A stretch of 64,000 nucleotides of DNA from Ruegeria atlantica (GTDB lineage Bacteria > Pseudomonadota > Alphaproteobacteria > Rhodobacterales > Rhodobacteraceae): positions 1 through 64,000 of the forward strand of contig NZ_WQFE01000010.1 in the NCBI RefSeq assembly GCF_013033965.1, in the 5' to 3' direction. The notes under the pieces were generated by a model that saw only the letters and a program-made list of their open reading frames with translations, searched no databases and had not been told where the DNA came from. The position numbers were made by a program, and so were the translations under genes. Shown piece after piece: positions 22,913 to 32,904 of the stretch (positions within the stretch are counted from its first letter, which is position 1; each line of letters opens with the position of its first letter).

Positions 22913-25090
22913 CTACCTCAGGCGCAGGGCGTTCAGGGACACGGTAATGGACGAGGTCGACATCGCCAATGCCGCGATCAACGGCGTGGCAAGCCCGGCC
23001 ACGGCCAGGGGCACCGCGATGATATTGTAAACCGTGGCAATACGAAAGTTCTCGCGAATCCTTTTCGTCGCTTTGACGGCCGTGTCACAGGCATCTGCAA
23101 CCGGCGACAGGTCGTTGCCCAGCAGCACGATGTCAGAGGCCACCCGCGCCGCGTCCAGCGCCGATGCGGGAGAGATCGACACATGCGCCGCTGCCAGCGC
23201 AGCGGTGTCATTCAGCCCGTCACCGATCATCAGGACATGGCGGCCCTGGTCGCTGAGGTCGTGCACATGCGTGGCTTTATCCTGGGGCAGCGCTTCTGCA
23301 ATCCATGTTTCAATTCCAAGCTTGTCGGCCAGCGATTGGACCGCGCCCCGCGTATCGCCCGAAATCAGAACAACACTCTTTCCAGCGTCACGGAACGCAT
23401 GCACAGCCTCAGCCGCGCCTGCGCGCAGCGAATCCGAGAATAGAAACGCAACCGGTGCCTGACCCGCGACTGCCAACCAGGCTGCCGTCTGATCACCCTC
23501 AGTTGCGCCAGTCCAACCGGCGCGCCCAAGGCGCACGCGCTGACCACGGTAGGTTCCTTCGGTTCCATACCCCGGAACCTCGACCACATCCTCAAGTCTG
23601 GCAGGTTTGATCCCGGCCTCTTTGGCGGATTTGGCAAGCGACACCGACAATGGGTGCGAAGACGCCTCGGCCAGTGCAAGCGCAACTTCGAGATTGCCGC
23701 GCGAATGATCCGCAAGATTGGTCAGTTCCGGTGTTCCAGAGGTTAGCGTCCCTGTTTTGTCGAAAACAACCGTATCGACTTCGGCAAGACGTTCCAGCGC
23801 CGTGGCATGTTTAATCAGCATCCCCTTGCGGAACAGCCGCCCCGAGGCCGCAGTGGTCACCGCAGGCACTGCCAGCCCAAGCGCACAGGGGCAGGTGATG
23901 ATCAAAACCGCCGCGGCGATGTTCAGCGCGGTTCGAATATCGCCCGAATAGATGTACCAACCGAGGAAACTGAGCGCAGACAGGATATGAACCCCCGGGG
24001 CATAAAGCTTGGCCGCTTTGTCGGCCAGCGAAGTGTACCGGGATCGACCAGATTCAGCGATGGCCACAAGATCCGCCATACGGTGTAGGGACGTATCCTC
24101 GCCTACCGCCGTCGTCCGGACCGTCAGCGGGCCTGTCAGGTTGACTTCACCTGCGCTGACGGCAAGTCCGGTTTCGGCAAAGGCAGGCAAAGTCTCACCG
24201 GTCAACAAAGACCGGTCGAGTTCCGATTTGCCCGAAACGATTTCACCATCCACCGGCATCCGCCCACCGGGCCGAACAAGGACCAGATCACCGACAGCAA
24301 GTGTTGCAACGGAAACCTCTTCTTCAACGCCATCCACCAGCCGAATGGCGCGCGGTACTTCCAAGGCTGTCAGCTCTTCTGCTGCAGATCGCGCCGCAGC
24401 GCGGGTGCGGTAATCCAGATACCGCCCGGCCAGCAGGAAAAACGTCAGCGTCAAGGCTGCGTCGAAATAGGCATGTTTGCCACTCAACGCGGTTTCCCAC
24501 AGCGATGTGACCAGCGCCAACAGGATCGCCAGTACAATCGGCACATCCATGTTCAATCGACGGACGCGCAGAGCGCTCCAGGCGTTAGCAAAGAAAGGTT
24601 GCGCCGAGAAAGCAATTGCAGGCAGCGCGATGGCCGCCGAGATCCAGTGGAACATGTCCCGCGTCGCGTCGGTAGCCCCAGACCAGACCGACACCGACAA
24701 CAACATTACGTTCATCGATGCAAACCCGGCCACCGCCAGCCGCATCAACAAATCGCGCCCGGCCTTGTCTGATTGGGTGGCCGACAAAGCGCCCGGGTCC
24801 AGCTCATGCGCCTCGTACCCCGCGCGCTCCAAGACCGGGATCAGGTCGGAGGCATGCGTCTCAGGCGCAGCTTTGATCATCGCACGTTTGAGGGTCAGAT
24901 TTACCCGTGCATCATCGACCCCCGGATGGGCGTTCAGCGCGCGTTCAACATTCGCAATACAGGCCGAACAGTGAATGCCGGGCAAGGACAAGGCTATCTG
25001 CACATCCTCGGGAATGGGGCGCGCCGGTTCCGTCGGAGCTGCGATGCAACCGGGACACGCCGCCGTACCTGAGCTGAGCTGAGCGGTCAT
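22913..25090 (-). CDS. ccoI: Copper-exporting P1B-type ATPase CcoI/FixI
   Basis: 725 residues. An N-terminal CPGC pair (12-15) precedes a heavy-metal-associated domain with CSAC at 41-44. The membrane metal site ITCPCALGLA, the phosphorylation site DKTGTLTSGT and the HP motif SSHPLS are all present, with GDGLND in the hinge. The enzyme moves Cu+ across the inner membrane to supply the CuB centre of CcoN. It starts 3 nt after the ccoH stop and is followed at once by ccoS. Confidence 0.96.
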   Translation of the reverse strand: MTAQLSSGTAACPGCIAAPTEPARPIPEDVQIALSLPGIHCSACIANVERALNAHPGVDDARVNLTLKRAMIKAAPETHASDLIPVLERAGYEAHELDPGALSATQSDKAGRDLLMRLAVAGFASMNVMLLSVSVWSGATDATRDMFHWISAAIALPAIAFSAQPFFANAWSALRVRRLNMDVPIVLAILLALVTSLWETALSGKHAYFDAALTLTFFLLAGRYLDYRTRAAARSAAEELTALEVPRAIRLVDGVEEEVSVATLAVGDLVLVRPGGRMPVDGEIVSGKSELDRSLLTGETLPAFAETGLAVSAGEVNLTGPLTVRTTAVGEDTSLHRMADLVAIAESGRSRYTSLADKAAKLYAPGVHILSALSFLGWYIYSGDIRTALNIAAAVLIITCPCALGLAVPAVTTAASGRLFRKGMLIKHATALERLAEVDTVVFDKTGTLTSGTPELTNLADHSRGNLEVALALAEASSHPLSVSLAKSAKEAGIKPARLEDVVEVPGYGTEGTYRGQRVRLGRAGWTGATEGDQTAAWLAVAGQAPVAFLFSDSLRAGAAEAVHAFRDAGKSVVLISGDTRGAVQSLADKLGIETWIAEALPQDKATHVHDLSDQGRHVLMIGDGLNDTAALAAAHVSISPASALDAARVASDIVLLGNDLSPVADACDTAVKATKRIRENFRIATVYNIIAVPLAVAGLATPLIAALAMSTSSITVSLNALRLR

Positions 25091-25093
25091 TCC

Positions 25094-25552
25094 CTACCCT
25101 TTCACATACAACGGAACCCGTTGCGCAAATTCGGCACCGCTGCTGTCTTTGGCCACTAGACGGATATTCCAGTTCCCTTTACCCAACGCCGCCGGTGCGG
25201 AATAGGCGGTGCCGTCAAAGGTGAAATCCGGGGTGAAATCCTCTTTCACATGCGTCGCCCGGCCGACAACCGCCTGCAACTCGGCAACCTGGACCGGCGC
25301 CCCCGTTCGGTCGTTGATGTGCAAGATCAGCAGACCACCTTTGGTCTCGGCCCGGATTTCCCAACCCAGTGCCTGTTGCACTTTCAGGCGGTCGTTGAAC
25401 TCCTGACTGGCGACGTAAGAGTTCTTGACCTCGAGCCCCGGGAAAGTTTTGACGGCGTTGTAGGCCAACAAAAGGTTCACTGATATGATCACCCCGAAAG
25501 CGGCGACAAAGATCGCCAGAAAGTGCTTTCCGGTAAATTGACGCTCGGCCAT
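25094..25552 (-). CDS. ccoH: cbb3 maturation protein CcoH/FixH
   Basis: 152 residues from the ATG at 25552 (MAERQFTGKHFLAIFVAAFG), immediately after the ccoG stop at 25554. A single N-terminal transmembrane helix (residues about 10-32) is followed by a periplasmic FixH domain. CcoH interacts with CcoP/CcoN during assembly of the oxidase and is a stable part of the complex in some species. An in-frame ATG 18 nt upstream would overlap ccoG and is less likely. Confidence 0.93.
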   Translation of the reverse strand: MAERQFTGKHFLAIFVAAFGVIISVNLLLAYNAVKTFPGLEVKNSYVASQEFNDRLKVQQALGWEIRAETKGGLLILHINDRTGAPVQVAELQAVVGRATHVKEDFTPDFTFDGTAYSAPAALGKGNWNIRLVAKDSSGAEFAQRVPLYVKG

Positions 25553-25553
25553 G

Positions 25554-26981
25554 TCAGTTTCCTCGTCCATTGAACGTCGTATCCTTGTAAGCCCGTTCGC
25601 CGCTTTCCAGGTCTTCGATCCAGATCCGAACCGGCGTCGCGCCAGCAGCTGCCGGGTCCGTGTCTTTCGACGCTATGATATACACACGCTCTAACTGGGC
25701 AGTATCTGCCGTCACATTCACTGTATCAAGCGCGGTGCCCTCGATCACGATGCGCATTGCCGGATCACCAGACAGCGACAGCTTGAACAGCCGTTCCTCG
25801 CCATGTTTGTTCCGCAAGCGCACGTCATAGGTATTGCGGATTGTGCCATCGGACAGGGTGACAAAGGTCGGATTGCGCACCGGTGCTACAGTAACTTCGA
25901 TGTCGGACCGAATGAACAGGGCAAACAGCAACCCAAAGCCGACCAGTGACCACAGGGCCGTGTACATGATGGTTCTGGGTCGCAGAATGTGTTTCCAGAC
26001 ATTCTTGGGTGGTTGCCCTGCCCGCTCATGCGTTTCGTCACTCAGCGCCATATAGTCGATCAGACCACGTGGTTTGCCGATCTTGGCCATCATGTCGTCA
26101 CAGGCGTCAATACACAGCGCACAAGTGATACATTCCAACTGCTGCCCATCGCGAATGTCGATCCCAACCGGACAAACATTGACGCAGGCCATGCAGTCGA
26201 TGCAGTCCCCAAGCTCGGAATCTGCAGTCCGTTTGCCCTTGCCGCGCGGCTCACCCCGCCATTCGCGATACCCGACGACCAAGGTATCTTCGTCCATCAT
26301 AGCGGCCTGAATGCGCGGCCACGGGCAGGCATAGATACAAATCTGCTCGCGCGCGAACCCACCGAACAGAAAGGTCGTGCCGGTTAAAATCAGTATCGTT
26401 GTGTACGCAACAGGATGAGCGTTACCGGTTACAAGATCGCGGGCCAGCGTCGGGGCATCAGCAAAGTAGAATACCCAGGCGCCGCCGGTCGCCAGACCGA
26501 TCAGAAACCACGCGGTCCATTTGGTCAGTCGCAAACGGGCCTTGTGAAAATCCAGTTTCTTTTGCCGGTGCAGCCGCAAGCGGGCGTTGCGATCCCCTTC
26601 GATCCAGCGCTCAACAAGGATGAACAAGTCGGTCCATACCGTTTGCGGGCAGGCATAGCCACACCACACGCGGCCCAGCGCCGAGGTGAACAGGAACAAC
26701 CCCAAGCCCGCCATGATCAACAGACCGGCCACAAAATAGAATTCATGCGGCCAAATTTCGATCCAGAAGAAATAGAACCTGCGGTTGGCTAAATCCAGCA
26801 ACACCGCCTGATCCGGCAGGCTGGGGCCTCGGTCCCACCTGATCCATGGGGTAACGTAATAGATCCCCAATGTGACCGCGAGAATGATCCATTTCAGATT
26901 GCGGAACGGCCCGGAAACGCGCCGCGGAAATATGGGTTCTCGTGCGGCGTATAGGCTGGGTGCGGGGTCGGAATCGCTCAC
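25554..26981 (-). CDS. ccoG: CcoG/RdxA ferredoxin-type cbb3 assembly protein
   Basis: 475 residues from a GTG with GGAG 8 nt upstream. Membrane spans at about 28-45, 80-100, 155-180 and 335-355. Two [4Fe-4S] clusters are encoded by CIDCMACVNVCP and CITCALCIDACD near residues 255-290, followed by a C-terminal IgG-like periplasmic domain. CcoG reduces copper for delivery to the oxidase in characterised systems. First gene of ccoGHIS; an FNR-type box lies 62 nt upstream of its start. Confidence 0.95.
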   Translation of the reverse strand: MSDSDPAPSLYAAREPIFPRRVSGPFRNLKWIILAVTLGIYYVTPWIRWDRGPSLPDQAVLLDLANRRFYFFWIEIWPHEFYFVAGLLIMAGLGLFLFTSALGRVWCGYACPQTVWTDLFILVERWIEGDRNARLRLHRQKKLDFHKARLRLTKWTAWFLIGLATGGAWVFYFADAPTLARDLVTGNAHPVAYTTILILTGTTFLFGGFAREQICIYACPWPRIQAAMMDEDTLVVGYREWRGEPRGKGKRTADSELGDCIDCMACVNVCPVGIDIRDGQQLECITCALCIDACDDMMAKIGKPRGLIDYMALSDETHERAGQPPKNVWKHILRPRTIMYTALWSLVGFGLLFALFIRSDIEVTVAPVRNPTFVTLSDGTIRNTYDVRLRNKHGEERLFKLSLSGDPAMRIVIEGTALDTVNVTADTAQLERVYIIASKDTDPAAAGATPVRIWIEDLESGERAYKDTTFNGRGN

Positions 26982-27042
26982 GGGCTGGCTCCAGATGTAG
27001 CTATATCACGGCGTCTTCTTCCAGATCACAAAGGTAGTCACT

Positions 27043-27056
27043 TTGACATGGGTCAA
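27043..27056 (-). promoter_or_regulatory. FNR/FnrL-type operator upstream of ccoG
   Basis: The symmetric palindrome TTGAC-ATGG-GTCAA matches the FNR half-site spacing (consensus TTGAT-N4-ATCAA), with one symmetric change per half. Its centre is about 68 nt before the ccoG GTG, consistent with activation from -41.5. Confidence 0.7.
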
Positions 27057-27081
27057 AAGCGCATCGTGCAGACACCTTTTG

Positions 27082-27957
27082 TCACATCCTATCAGCTTGC
27101 CGCCTGAGCCACCCAACAAAAGTTTTAGCGGCCGGACGCAAAGGAAAATCGCCTGTAACAAGGTGATATCCACTGTTTTCCGGTTCCCTAAACAGCTCAA
27201 CGATTTGACCCGACGTGATGTCGTGTTCGACAAAATGCCGCGCTGTGACGGTCACGCCCTGCCCCGCGCGCAACCCATCGAGCAACAGGTTGCCCGGCAA
27301 TGAGATTCGACCAGCGCTTGGCCCATGTCCAACACCCCGACGCGACAACCAATTGGTCGCCTCGGTGGTGCCGAATTCCTCTAGCCAAGGCAGCTCGCTC
27401 AGTTCATCCGGCGTCCACGACGTCTTTTCGCCCAACAGAACTCGAGCGGCGACAATGACCATCGGGCTTGGCAGCAGCATTTCCGAACAGACGCCCGGCC
27501 AAGAGCCTGTGCCATACCGGATTGCCACATCGACGCCGCCGGGGCGCAGGCTGACAAGGTCTGGCGACGGGTCCAGCGCCAATTGAATATCCAGGTGCTC
27601 GGCCTGAAAGGCGGGTAACCGAGGCATTAGCCAAGACGCGGCAAAAGACGATGTCAATGAAACGTGGACCGGACGGTCCTGTTTGGATTGTGTAAGTTCG
27701 GCCACCGCATCGCCAATCGCTCCGAACCCCAGATGCAACGAGCGGGCCAACCTCTCACCTTCAAGGGTCAAGGTCATGGACTTACCGGACCGGTCCAACA
27801 GTGCAACTCCGAGATGCTTTTCTAGTGCGCGCAATTGCTGGCTGATGGCAGCGTGGCTGACATTCAGTGAGTTGCCCGCTTCCACAACATTTCGTGTTTC
27901 AGCAAATGCGGAGAATGCCCTGAGCGCGGCAAGTGGCGGCATGTCCAACCAGTTCAT
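27082..27957 (-). CDS. LysR-family transcriptional regulator
   Basis: 291 residues from the ATG at 27957 (AGGA 8 nt upstream). The N-terminal winged helix-turn-helix (PPLAALRAFSAFAETRNVV... SHAAISQQLRALEKHLG) spans residues 5-65, and the effector-binding periplasmic-protein-like domain spans about 90-290. Resembles the GcvA-like branch, judging by the PPLxALRAF opening. It lies between ccoNOQP and ccoGHIS on the same strand and is divergent from a 53-codon gene at 28058. Target and ligand unknown; no direct evidence that it controls cco genes. Confidence 0.88.
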   Translation of the reverse strand: MNWLDMPPLAALRAFSAFAETRNVVEAGNSLNVSHAAISQQLRALEKHLGVALLDRSGKSMTLTLEGERLARSLHLGFGAIGDAVAELTQSKQDRPVHVSLTSSFAASWLMPRLPAFQAEHLDIQLALDPSPDLVSLRPGGVDVAIRYGTGSWPGVCSEMLLPSPMVIVAARVLLGEKTSWTPDELSELPWLEEFGTTEATNWLSRRGVGHGPSAGRISLPGNLLLDGLRAGQGVTVTARHFVEHDITSGQIVELFREPENSGYHLVTGDFPLRPAAKTFVGWLRRQADRM

Positions 27958-28057
27958 ATGTAAGTCCTGATTACACATTGGAATGCTAATTGAGTCGCAT
28001 TTCCTGGCCGGAAAATCAATCTTGATGTCAGATGAAACAAAGCTCAGGAGAGGTCAG

Positions 28058-28219
28058 ATGCTCTCGATTCTCGCACGAACATTCATGATCGCCACTCAGA
28101 CAAATGAGCAGAGCGAAATGAATTCACCGGATCACAGCAACACACGCAAACAGCGTTGGTTGCCGGAAAACCATTGGTGGAAGGAATGCAAACGAGCCAG
28201 TTTTTCACAATGCGATTAA
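28058..28219 (+). CDS. Small hypothetical protein divergent from LysR gene
   Basis: 53 residues, start supported by AGGAGAGG 5-12 nt before the ATG. Sequence begins MLSILARTFMIATQTNEQSE and ends Trp/Lys/Cys-rich (WWKECKRASFSQCD). I recognise no family. A perfect hairpin with a T-run on this strand lies 106 nt downstream. LysR regulators often control a divergent gene, so this is the natural first target of the neighbouring regulator. The gene is plausible, not proven. Confidence 0.45.
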   Translation: MLSILARTFMIATQTNEQSEMNSPDHSNTRKQRWLPENHWWKECKRASFSQCD

Positions 28220-28273
28220 CAAACCAGAACCCGCGTCTGGACCGTCTAGGCAGTGGTTTGTAATGTAGAGGCA

Positions 28274-28358
28274 GCACCGGCTGTTCAGGAAACGCGCGAA
28301 CAGATGGAACAGCCGGTGCCTCAACCTTCGGACGGCGAACCGTCCGAAGGTATTCTTT
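28274..28358. terminator. Double hairpin between small gene and ccoP
   Basis: Two perfect inverted repeats in tandem: a 13-bp stem (GCACCGGCTGTTC at 28274 with GAACAGCCGGTGC at 28307) and an 11-bp stem with a CGAA loop (28325-28350). The second is followed on the plus strand by TATTCTTTT, giving an intrinsic terminator for the plus-strand small gene. Both hairpins lie just after the ccoP stop, so they probably also define the 3' end of ccoNOQP mRNA. Confidence 0.75.
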
Positions 28359-28363
28359 TATAG

Positions 28364-29227
28364 TTACTGCCCGCCACCCAATTGGTGGACATACGCAGTC
28401 ACCGCGCGGATCTGCGCATCAGTCAGGCGATTTTCCCATGCGGGCATCACACCAAAGCGGCTGTTGGTCACCGTTTCGGTCAGGGCTTCCTGGCTGCCGC
28501 CGTATAGCCAGATCGCGTCGGTCAGGTTCGGAGCACCTTGGGTGACATCGCCCTTGCCGTCTTCACCATGGCAAGAGGAACAGTTGTCTTCAAAAACAAC
28601 TTTGCCCGCCTGCGCCGCCGCGTCGTCGGTCTGCGCATTGGTCAGCGACATGACGTACTGTACAACCTGAGTGATCTCCTCTTTCTCGAGGATTTCGCCA
28701 AAGGCTGGCATTTCGGAATAGCGTGCGTCGTCGCTTTCCTCGTTACGGATACCATAGGCAATGGTGGTCTCGATATCTTCAAGCGAACCACCCCAGAGCC
28801 ATGCGTCGTCCAGCAAGTTCGGGAACCCCGGCGCACCTTGCGCGCCCGAACCGTGGCACTGCGCGCACCATGTCCGGAACACCGCACCGCCCGCGTTGAC
28901 CGCGTATTGCTGCAGCTCGGGATCCTTCGAGACGTCCCCCAGCGAGGTTTCAACCAGCTTGGCGTTCCAGGGCGCGTTGGCCTCTTCGAAAGAAACAATC
29001 TCTTCCTGCACCAATTCTCGTGAAGACCAGCCAAGGACACCGGCAGTTGCGGATTGAACAAGCGGCCAGGCCGGGTACATGATCGTGTAGATCACACCCC
29101 AGATGATCGTGACGTAAAAAGTCCACAGCCACCAGCGTGGCATCGGATTATCGAATTCCTCGATGCCGTCCCAGCTGTGGCCCGTGGTATTCGGATCGCC
29201 CGGCTGTTTTTCAGGTATCTTGCTCAT
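28364..29227 (-). CDS. ccoP: cbb3 oxidase diheme cytochrome c subunit CcoP
   Basis: 287 residues. One N-terminal transmembrane helix (about 32-54) is followed by two class I cytochrome c domains with heme motifs CAQCH (121-125) and CSSCH (216-220) and methionine ligands in MPAF and MPAW. It transfers electrons from soluble or membrane cytochromes to CcoO/CcoN. It overlaps the ccoQ stop by 4 nt. Last gene of ccoNOQP. Confidence 0.97.
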   Translation of the reverse strand: MSKIPEKQPGDPNTTGHSWDGIEEFDNPMPRWWLWTFYVTIIWGVIYTIMYPAWPLVQSATAGVLGWSSRELVQEEIVSFEEANAPWNAKLVETSLGDVSKDPELQQYAVNAGGAVFRTWCAQCHGSGAQGAPGFPNLLDDAWLWGGSLEDIETTIAYGIRNEESDDARYSEMPAFGEILEKEEITQVVQYVMSLTNAQTDDAAAQAGKVVFEDNCSSCHGEDGKGDVTQGAPNLTDAIWLYGGSQEALTETVTNSRFGVMPAWENRLTDAQIRAVTAYVHQLGGGQ

Positions 29228-29460
29228 TGCCGCGCCTCCTTGGATGTGGCGGGTTTGTCGCCCCCACGGGGCGCAGCTGTTTCGTCACCCTTTAGGGGCG
29301 CCGGGGCATCTTCGTGCCGGAACGGGATGTTGGCGGTGTCCTTGTATTCCTTGCTGGAACCGGGGCGGAACACCCAGATCACGATACCAACAAAGAAGGC
29401 AAACAGCAGCAATAGCATCCAGCTATCCGCGAATTGCCTCAGGAATGTGTATTCTTCCAT
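29224..29460 (-). CDS. ccoQ: cbb3 oxidase subunit CcoQ
   Basis: 78 residues with one transmembrane helix ([20 protein letters not shown]) and a charged tail containing DTANIPF, typical of CcoQ/FixQ. CcoQ stabilises the oxidase and, in Rhodobacter sphaeroides, is reported to protect it in oxygen and relay a signal to the photosynthesis regulators. Lies between ccoO (11 nt gap) and ccoP (4 nt overlap). Confidence 0.95.
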   Translation of the reverse strand: MEEYTFLRQFADSWMLLLLFAFFVGIVIWVFRPGSSKEYKDTANIPFRHEDAPAPLKGDETAAPRGGDKPATSKEARQ

Positions 29461-29471
29461 AACACCCTCCT

Positions 29472-30200
29472 TTAGCGGCTCGGGTCCGGGGTGAAGGTCG
29501 AGAAATCGACCAACGTTCCCAGCATCTGCAGGTATGCAACCAACGCATCAGCCTCGGTCAACTCGGGCTGACCGTCGAAGTTGCGAACGCTGACCTTGTC
29601 ACCGTAACGTTCCAGCAAACCGTCATAGTCGCTGTCCGGATCGGCCTGCGCTCGGAAATCCGCCTGCGCATTTGCCAGCATTTCTTCGGTATAGGGCGTG
29701 CCCACAACCGCATTCGCAGCCATGACATCACCGATATACTTGCCGTCGATCTTGCGATGCTCGAGGAAGCCATATTTAGGCATCACTGATTCCGGCACCA
29801 CCGACTGCGGATCACGCAGGTGATCCACATGCCACTGGTCGGAATAGCGACCGCCCACGCGAGCCAGATCAGGTCCGGTACGCTTGGACCCCCATTGGAA
29901 CGGGTGGTCATACATCGACTCGGCCGCCAGCGAGTAGTGGCCATAGCGTTCGACCTCGTCCCGCATTGGGCGGATCATCTGGCTGTGGCAGGTATAGCAG
30001 CCTTCGCGGATGTAGATGTCACGGCCCGCCATTTCCAAGGGGGTGTAAGGGCGCATGCCCTCCACCTTCTCGATGGTGTTCTCAAGATAGAACAGCGGGG
30101 TGATCTGAACGATGCCACCGATGGTTACGACCAGAAAGCTGAAGATCAGCAGGAGGGTCGCGTTGGTCTCGAGGATCTTATGTTTGTCGAGAATTGCCAT
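29472..30200 (-). CDS. ccoO: cbb3 oxidase monoheme cytochrome c subunit CcoO
   Basis: 242 residues. An N-terminal membrane anchor (about 15-37) precedes a cytochrome c domain with CYTCH at 68-72 and a methionine ligand downstream. The [18 protein letters not shown] block is diagnostic of CcoO/FixO. It relays electrons from CcoP to the heme b of CcoN. 16 nt after ccoN and 11 nt before ccoQ. Confidence 0.97.
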   Translation of the reverse strand: MAILDKHKILETNATLLLIFSFLVVTIGGIVQITPLFYLENTIEKVEGMRPYTPLEMAGRDIYIREGCYTCHSQMIRPMRDEVERYGHYSLAAESMYDHPFQWGSKRTGPDLARVGGRYSDQWHVDHLRDPQSVVPESVMPKYGFLEHRKIDGKYIGDVMAANAVVGTPYTEEMLANAQADFRAQADPDSDYDGLLERYGDKVSVRNFDGQPELTEADALVAYLQMLGTLVDFSTFTPDPSR

Positions 30201-30216
30201 TGCTCCGGCCCTCCCT

Positions 30217-31824
30217 CTATTCAGCCGGGACCGCGACGGTCAGGCTGGCCTCTTTGGCCGGCGCTTTCCGCACAGTCATCCACAGGTTGTAGCACATGAT
30301 CACGGCGCCAGCGACGAACATGACGCCACCCAAAGCACGCACCACATACATCGGGAACTTGGCAGCCACGGTGTCGGCGAACGAGTTCACCAGGAAGCCG
30401 TTAGCATCCACTTCACGCCACATCAGGCCTTCCATGATACCGGTGACCCACATCGACGCGGCGTAAAGCACGATGCCGATGGTGGCGAGCCAGAAGTGCC
30501 AGCTGACCATCTGCAGTGAGTACAGACGTTCACGCTTCCACAGAACAGGCACCAGGAAGTACAGCGCACCAAAGGTGATCATACCGTTCCAGCCCAGCGC
30601 GCCCGAGTGCACGTGACCAATGGTCCAGTCGGTGTAGTGGGACAGGCTGTTGACCGCGCGGATCGACATCATCGGACCTTCAAAGGTCGACATGCCGTAG
30701 AAGCCAACCGAGATCACCATCATCCGGATCACCGGGTCGGTGCGCAGCTTGTCCCAGGCACCCGACAGGGTCATCAGACCGTTGATCATACCACCCCAGG
30801 ACGGCATCCACAGGATGATCGAGAACACCATGCCCAGCGTCGAGGCCCAATCAGGCAGCGCGGTATAGTGCAAATGGTGCGGACCGGCCCAGATATACAG
30901 GAAGATCAGCGCCCAGAAGTGGATGATCGACAGCTTGTAGGAAAACACCGGACGCTCGGCCTGTTTCGGGATGAAGTAATACATCATTCCAAGGAAGCCT
31001 GCGGTCAGGAAGAAGCCCACAGCATTGTGGCCGTACCACCACTGGATCATGGCGTCTTGCACACCCGACCAGACGATGACCGATTTCGAACCCCAGATGC
31101 TGACCGGTATGGTCATGTTGTTGACCAGGTGCAGCATGGCAACGGTGACGATGAACGCCAGATAGAACCAGTTTGCCACATAGATGTGGGGCTCTTTCCG
31201 CCGGACGATCGTGCCCAGGAACACGGCCAGATAAGCCACCCAGACAATGGTCAGCCACAGGTCAACATACCATTCAGGTTCCGCGTACTCCTTAGACTGA
31301 GTTCCACCCAGCACGTAACCGGTTGCGGCCAGAACGATGAAGAGCTGATAGCCCCAGAACACGAACCACGCCAGATTGCCGCCCCACAGGCGCGCGGCGC
31401 TTGTACGCTGAACCACATAGAACGAGGTCGCAATCAAGGCGTTACCGCCAAAGGCAAAGATTACAGCCGAGGTGTGCAGCGGACGCAAACGGCCAAAGTT
31501 GAGATATCCCTGCGCCCACTCGAAGTTCAGCGCCGGGAAAGCCAACTGAAAGGCGATAAAAGTACCCGCGATGAACCCGACCACACCCCAAAATGCGGTT
31601 GCGATCACGCCATAGCGGATCACGTCATCCATGTATTCGGCCGAACGGTCGACGAGGATATCTGGCTCATCCGTGTTTCTCAGCGTCCAGATGAACAACC
31701 CACCGGCGATCAGCATCACCAGAACTGCGTGCACCTGATACGCCAAATCGCGTGCATAATTGGTTCCGATCGCCGCGAATATCGCGATCAGACCAAGCAC
31801 GATCAGCTTGATGTAATTTGACAT
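30217..31824 (-). CDS. ccoN: cbb3 cytochrome c oxidase catalytic subunit CcoN
   Basis: 535 residues from the ATG at 31824 ([20 protein letters not shown]), with AGGGA about 7 nt upstream; the frame is open 44 codons further, but that extension is not membrane-like and covers the promoter region. Twelve predicted spans and the histidine ligands of the low-spin heme and the b3-CuB centre are visible ([37 protein letters not shown]). It reduces O2 at high affinity and pumps protons. An FNR box lies upstream. Confidence 0.97.
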   Translation of the reverse strand: MSNYIKLIVLGLIAIFAAIGTNYARDLAYQVHAVLVMLIAGGLFIWTLRNTDEPDILVDRSAEYMDDVIRYGVIATAFWGVVGFIAGTFIAFQLAFPALNFEWAQGYLNFGRLRPLHTSAVIFAFGGNALIATSFYVVQRTSAARLWGGNLAWFVFWGYQLFIVLAATGYVLGGTQSKEYAEPEWYVDLWLTIVWVAYLAVFLGTIVRRKEPHIYVANWFYLAFIVTVAMLHLVNNMTIPVSIWGSKSVIVWSGVQDAMIQWWYGHNAVGFFLTAGFLGMMYYFIPKQAERPVFSYKLSIIHFWALIFLYIWAGPHHLHYTALPDWASTLGMVFSIILWMPSWGGMINGLMTLSGAWDKLRTDPVIRMMVISVGFYGMSTFEGPMMSIRAVNSLSHYTDWTIGHVHSGALGWNGMITFGALYFLVPVLWKRERLYSLQMVSWHFWLATIGIVLYAASMWVTGIMEGLMWREVDANGFLVNSFADTVAAKFPMYVVRALGGVMFVAGAVIMCYNLWMTVRKAPAKEASLTVAVPAE

Positions 31825-31917
31825 ATTGCGTCCCTTTGCCATGCCCCGCGCGATTCTTATTTGTCGCGGAACCCTTTTGACTGGCCGTTGTTTTGTCGGA
31901 CAGCGGCCAATCTCGCT

Positions 31918-31931
31918 TTGATCTGTATCAA
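31918..31931. promoter_or_regulatory. FNR/FnrL operator between ccoN and usp
   Basis: TTGATCTGTATCAA is an exact match to the FNR consensus TTGAT-N4-ATCAA. It lies in the divergent spacer, 94 nt from the ccoN start and 89 nt from the usp start, and could serve both directions. Confidence 0.88.
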
Positions 31932-32019
31932 GACAATAGCCCGAAATCTGTGACAATCCTAAGTCTTAGACTGAGTTGCATGGCCGCATGTCACTTAGCC
32001 CCGAAGACAAGAGGTCAAA

Positions 32020-32859
32020 ATGGCGTACAAATCTCTTCTCACGGTCGTAACGGACTCGGAACAATCACAATCAGCCTTGGCGCAAATGGTTGCACTGGCA
32101 CATGCACAGGATGCGCATGCCGAAGCGCTGTGCCTTGGCGTCGATCGCAGCCAAGCGGGTTATTATTACGCAGGTGCAAATGCTCTGGTCCTGCAAGAAA
32201 CGCTGAGCCGGGCCAACGCAGACGCCGACGAACTGCTGACGCAAACTCAGGAATACATGGGCAAATCCGATATTCGCTGGTCTGCCGAAAGCGGGGTCGC
32301 TCAGATCGCCGATATTGGTCGGCACGTAGCGCATCGTGCCCGGTTCTCGGATCTGGTTGTCCTGCCCAAACCTTATGGCAAAGACCGCAGCGCCGAGGCC
32401 GAGCCAATTGTCGAAGCCGCCATGTTCGAAGGTCACGCGCCAATTCTGGTCACACCGGAAAATGCAGCGCCCTTTGAGCGCCCGGGTACTGTCCTGATCG
32501 GATGGAATGAAAGTGTCGAGGCCATGCGCGCCATCCGGTGCGCCCTGCCCTTCCTGACGCAAGCCGATCTGGTTCGGATTGTTGTCATCGATCCGCCACG
32601 CCACGGTCCCGACCGTTCTGACCCCGGTGGACTGCTGTCTCAGATGCTGGCCCGCCACGGGGCCAAATGTGAGATTGATGTGCTCAGCAAAACCATGACC
32701 CGTGTGTCAGACATCCTGAACAGGCACGCCGAAGATAGTGAGGCGGACATGATCGTTATGGGTGCATATGGCCATTCGCGGTTCCGCGAAGCCATTTTGG
32801 GCGGCGCGACCCGCAACATGCTGGAACAGGCCGCAGTCCCAGTGTTTCTGGCGCACTGA
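32020..32859 (+). CDS. Universal stress protein (UspA family, tandem-length)
   Basis: 279 residues, start supported by AGAGG upstream. The length fits two fused Usp domains. The C-terminal copy has the ATP-binding pattern GAYGHSRFREAILGGATRNM; the N-terminal copy is less clear in that motif. Usp proteins help cells survive starvation, anoxia and oxidative stress; biochemical role unclear. It is divergent from ccoN across a consensus FNR box, which suggests induction at low oxygen. Confidence 0.88.
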   Translation: MAYKSLLTVVTDSEQSQSALAQMVALAHAQDAHAEALCLGVDRSQAGYYYAGANALVLQETLSRANADADELLTQTQEYMGKSDIRWSAESGVAQIADIGRHVAHRARFSDLVVLPKPYGKDRSAEAEPIVEAAMFEGHAPILVTPENAAPFERPGTVLIGWNESVEAMRAIRCALPFLTQADLVRIVVIDPPRHGPDRSDPGGLLSQMLARHGAKCEIDVLSKTMTRVSDILNRHAEDSEADMIVMGAYGHSRFREAILGGATRNMLEQAAVPVFLAH

Positions 32860-32904
32860 TCGGGTGTGTTTCTTATACCGGGGCTATCCATTCAGACGGA
32901 TGGC

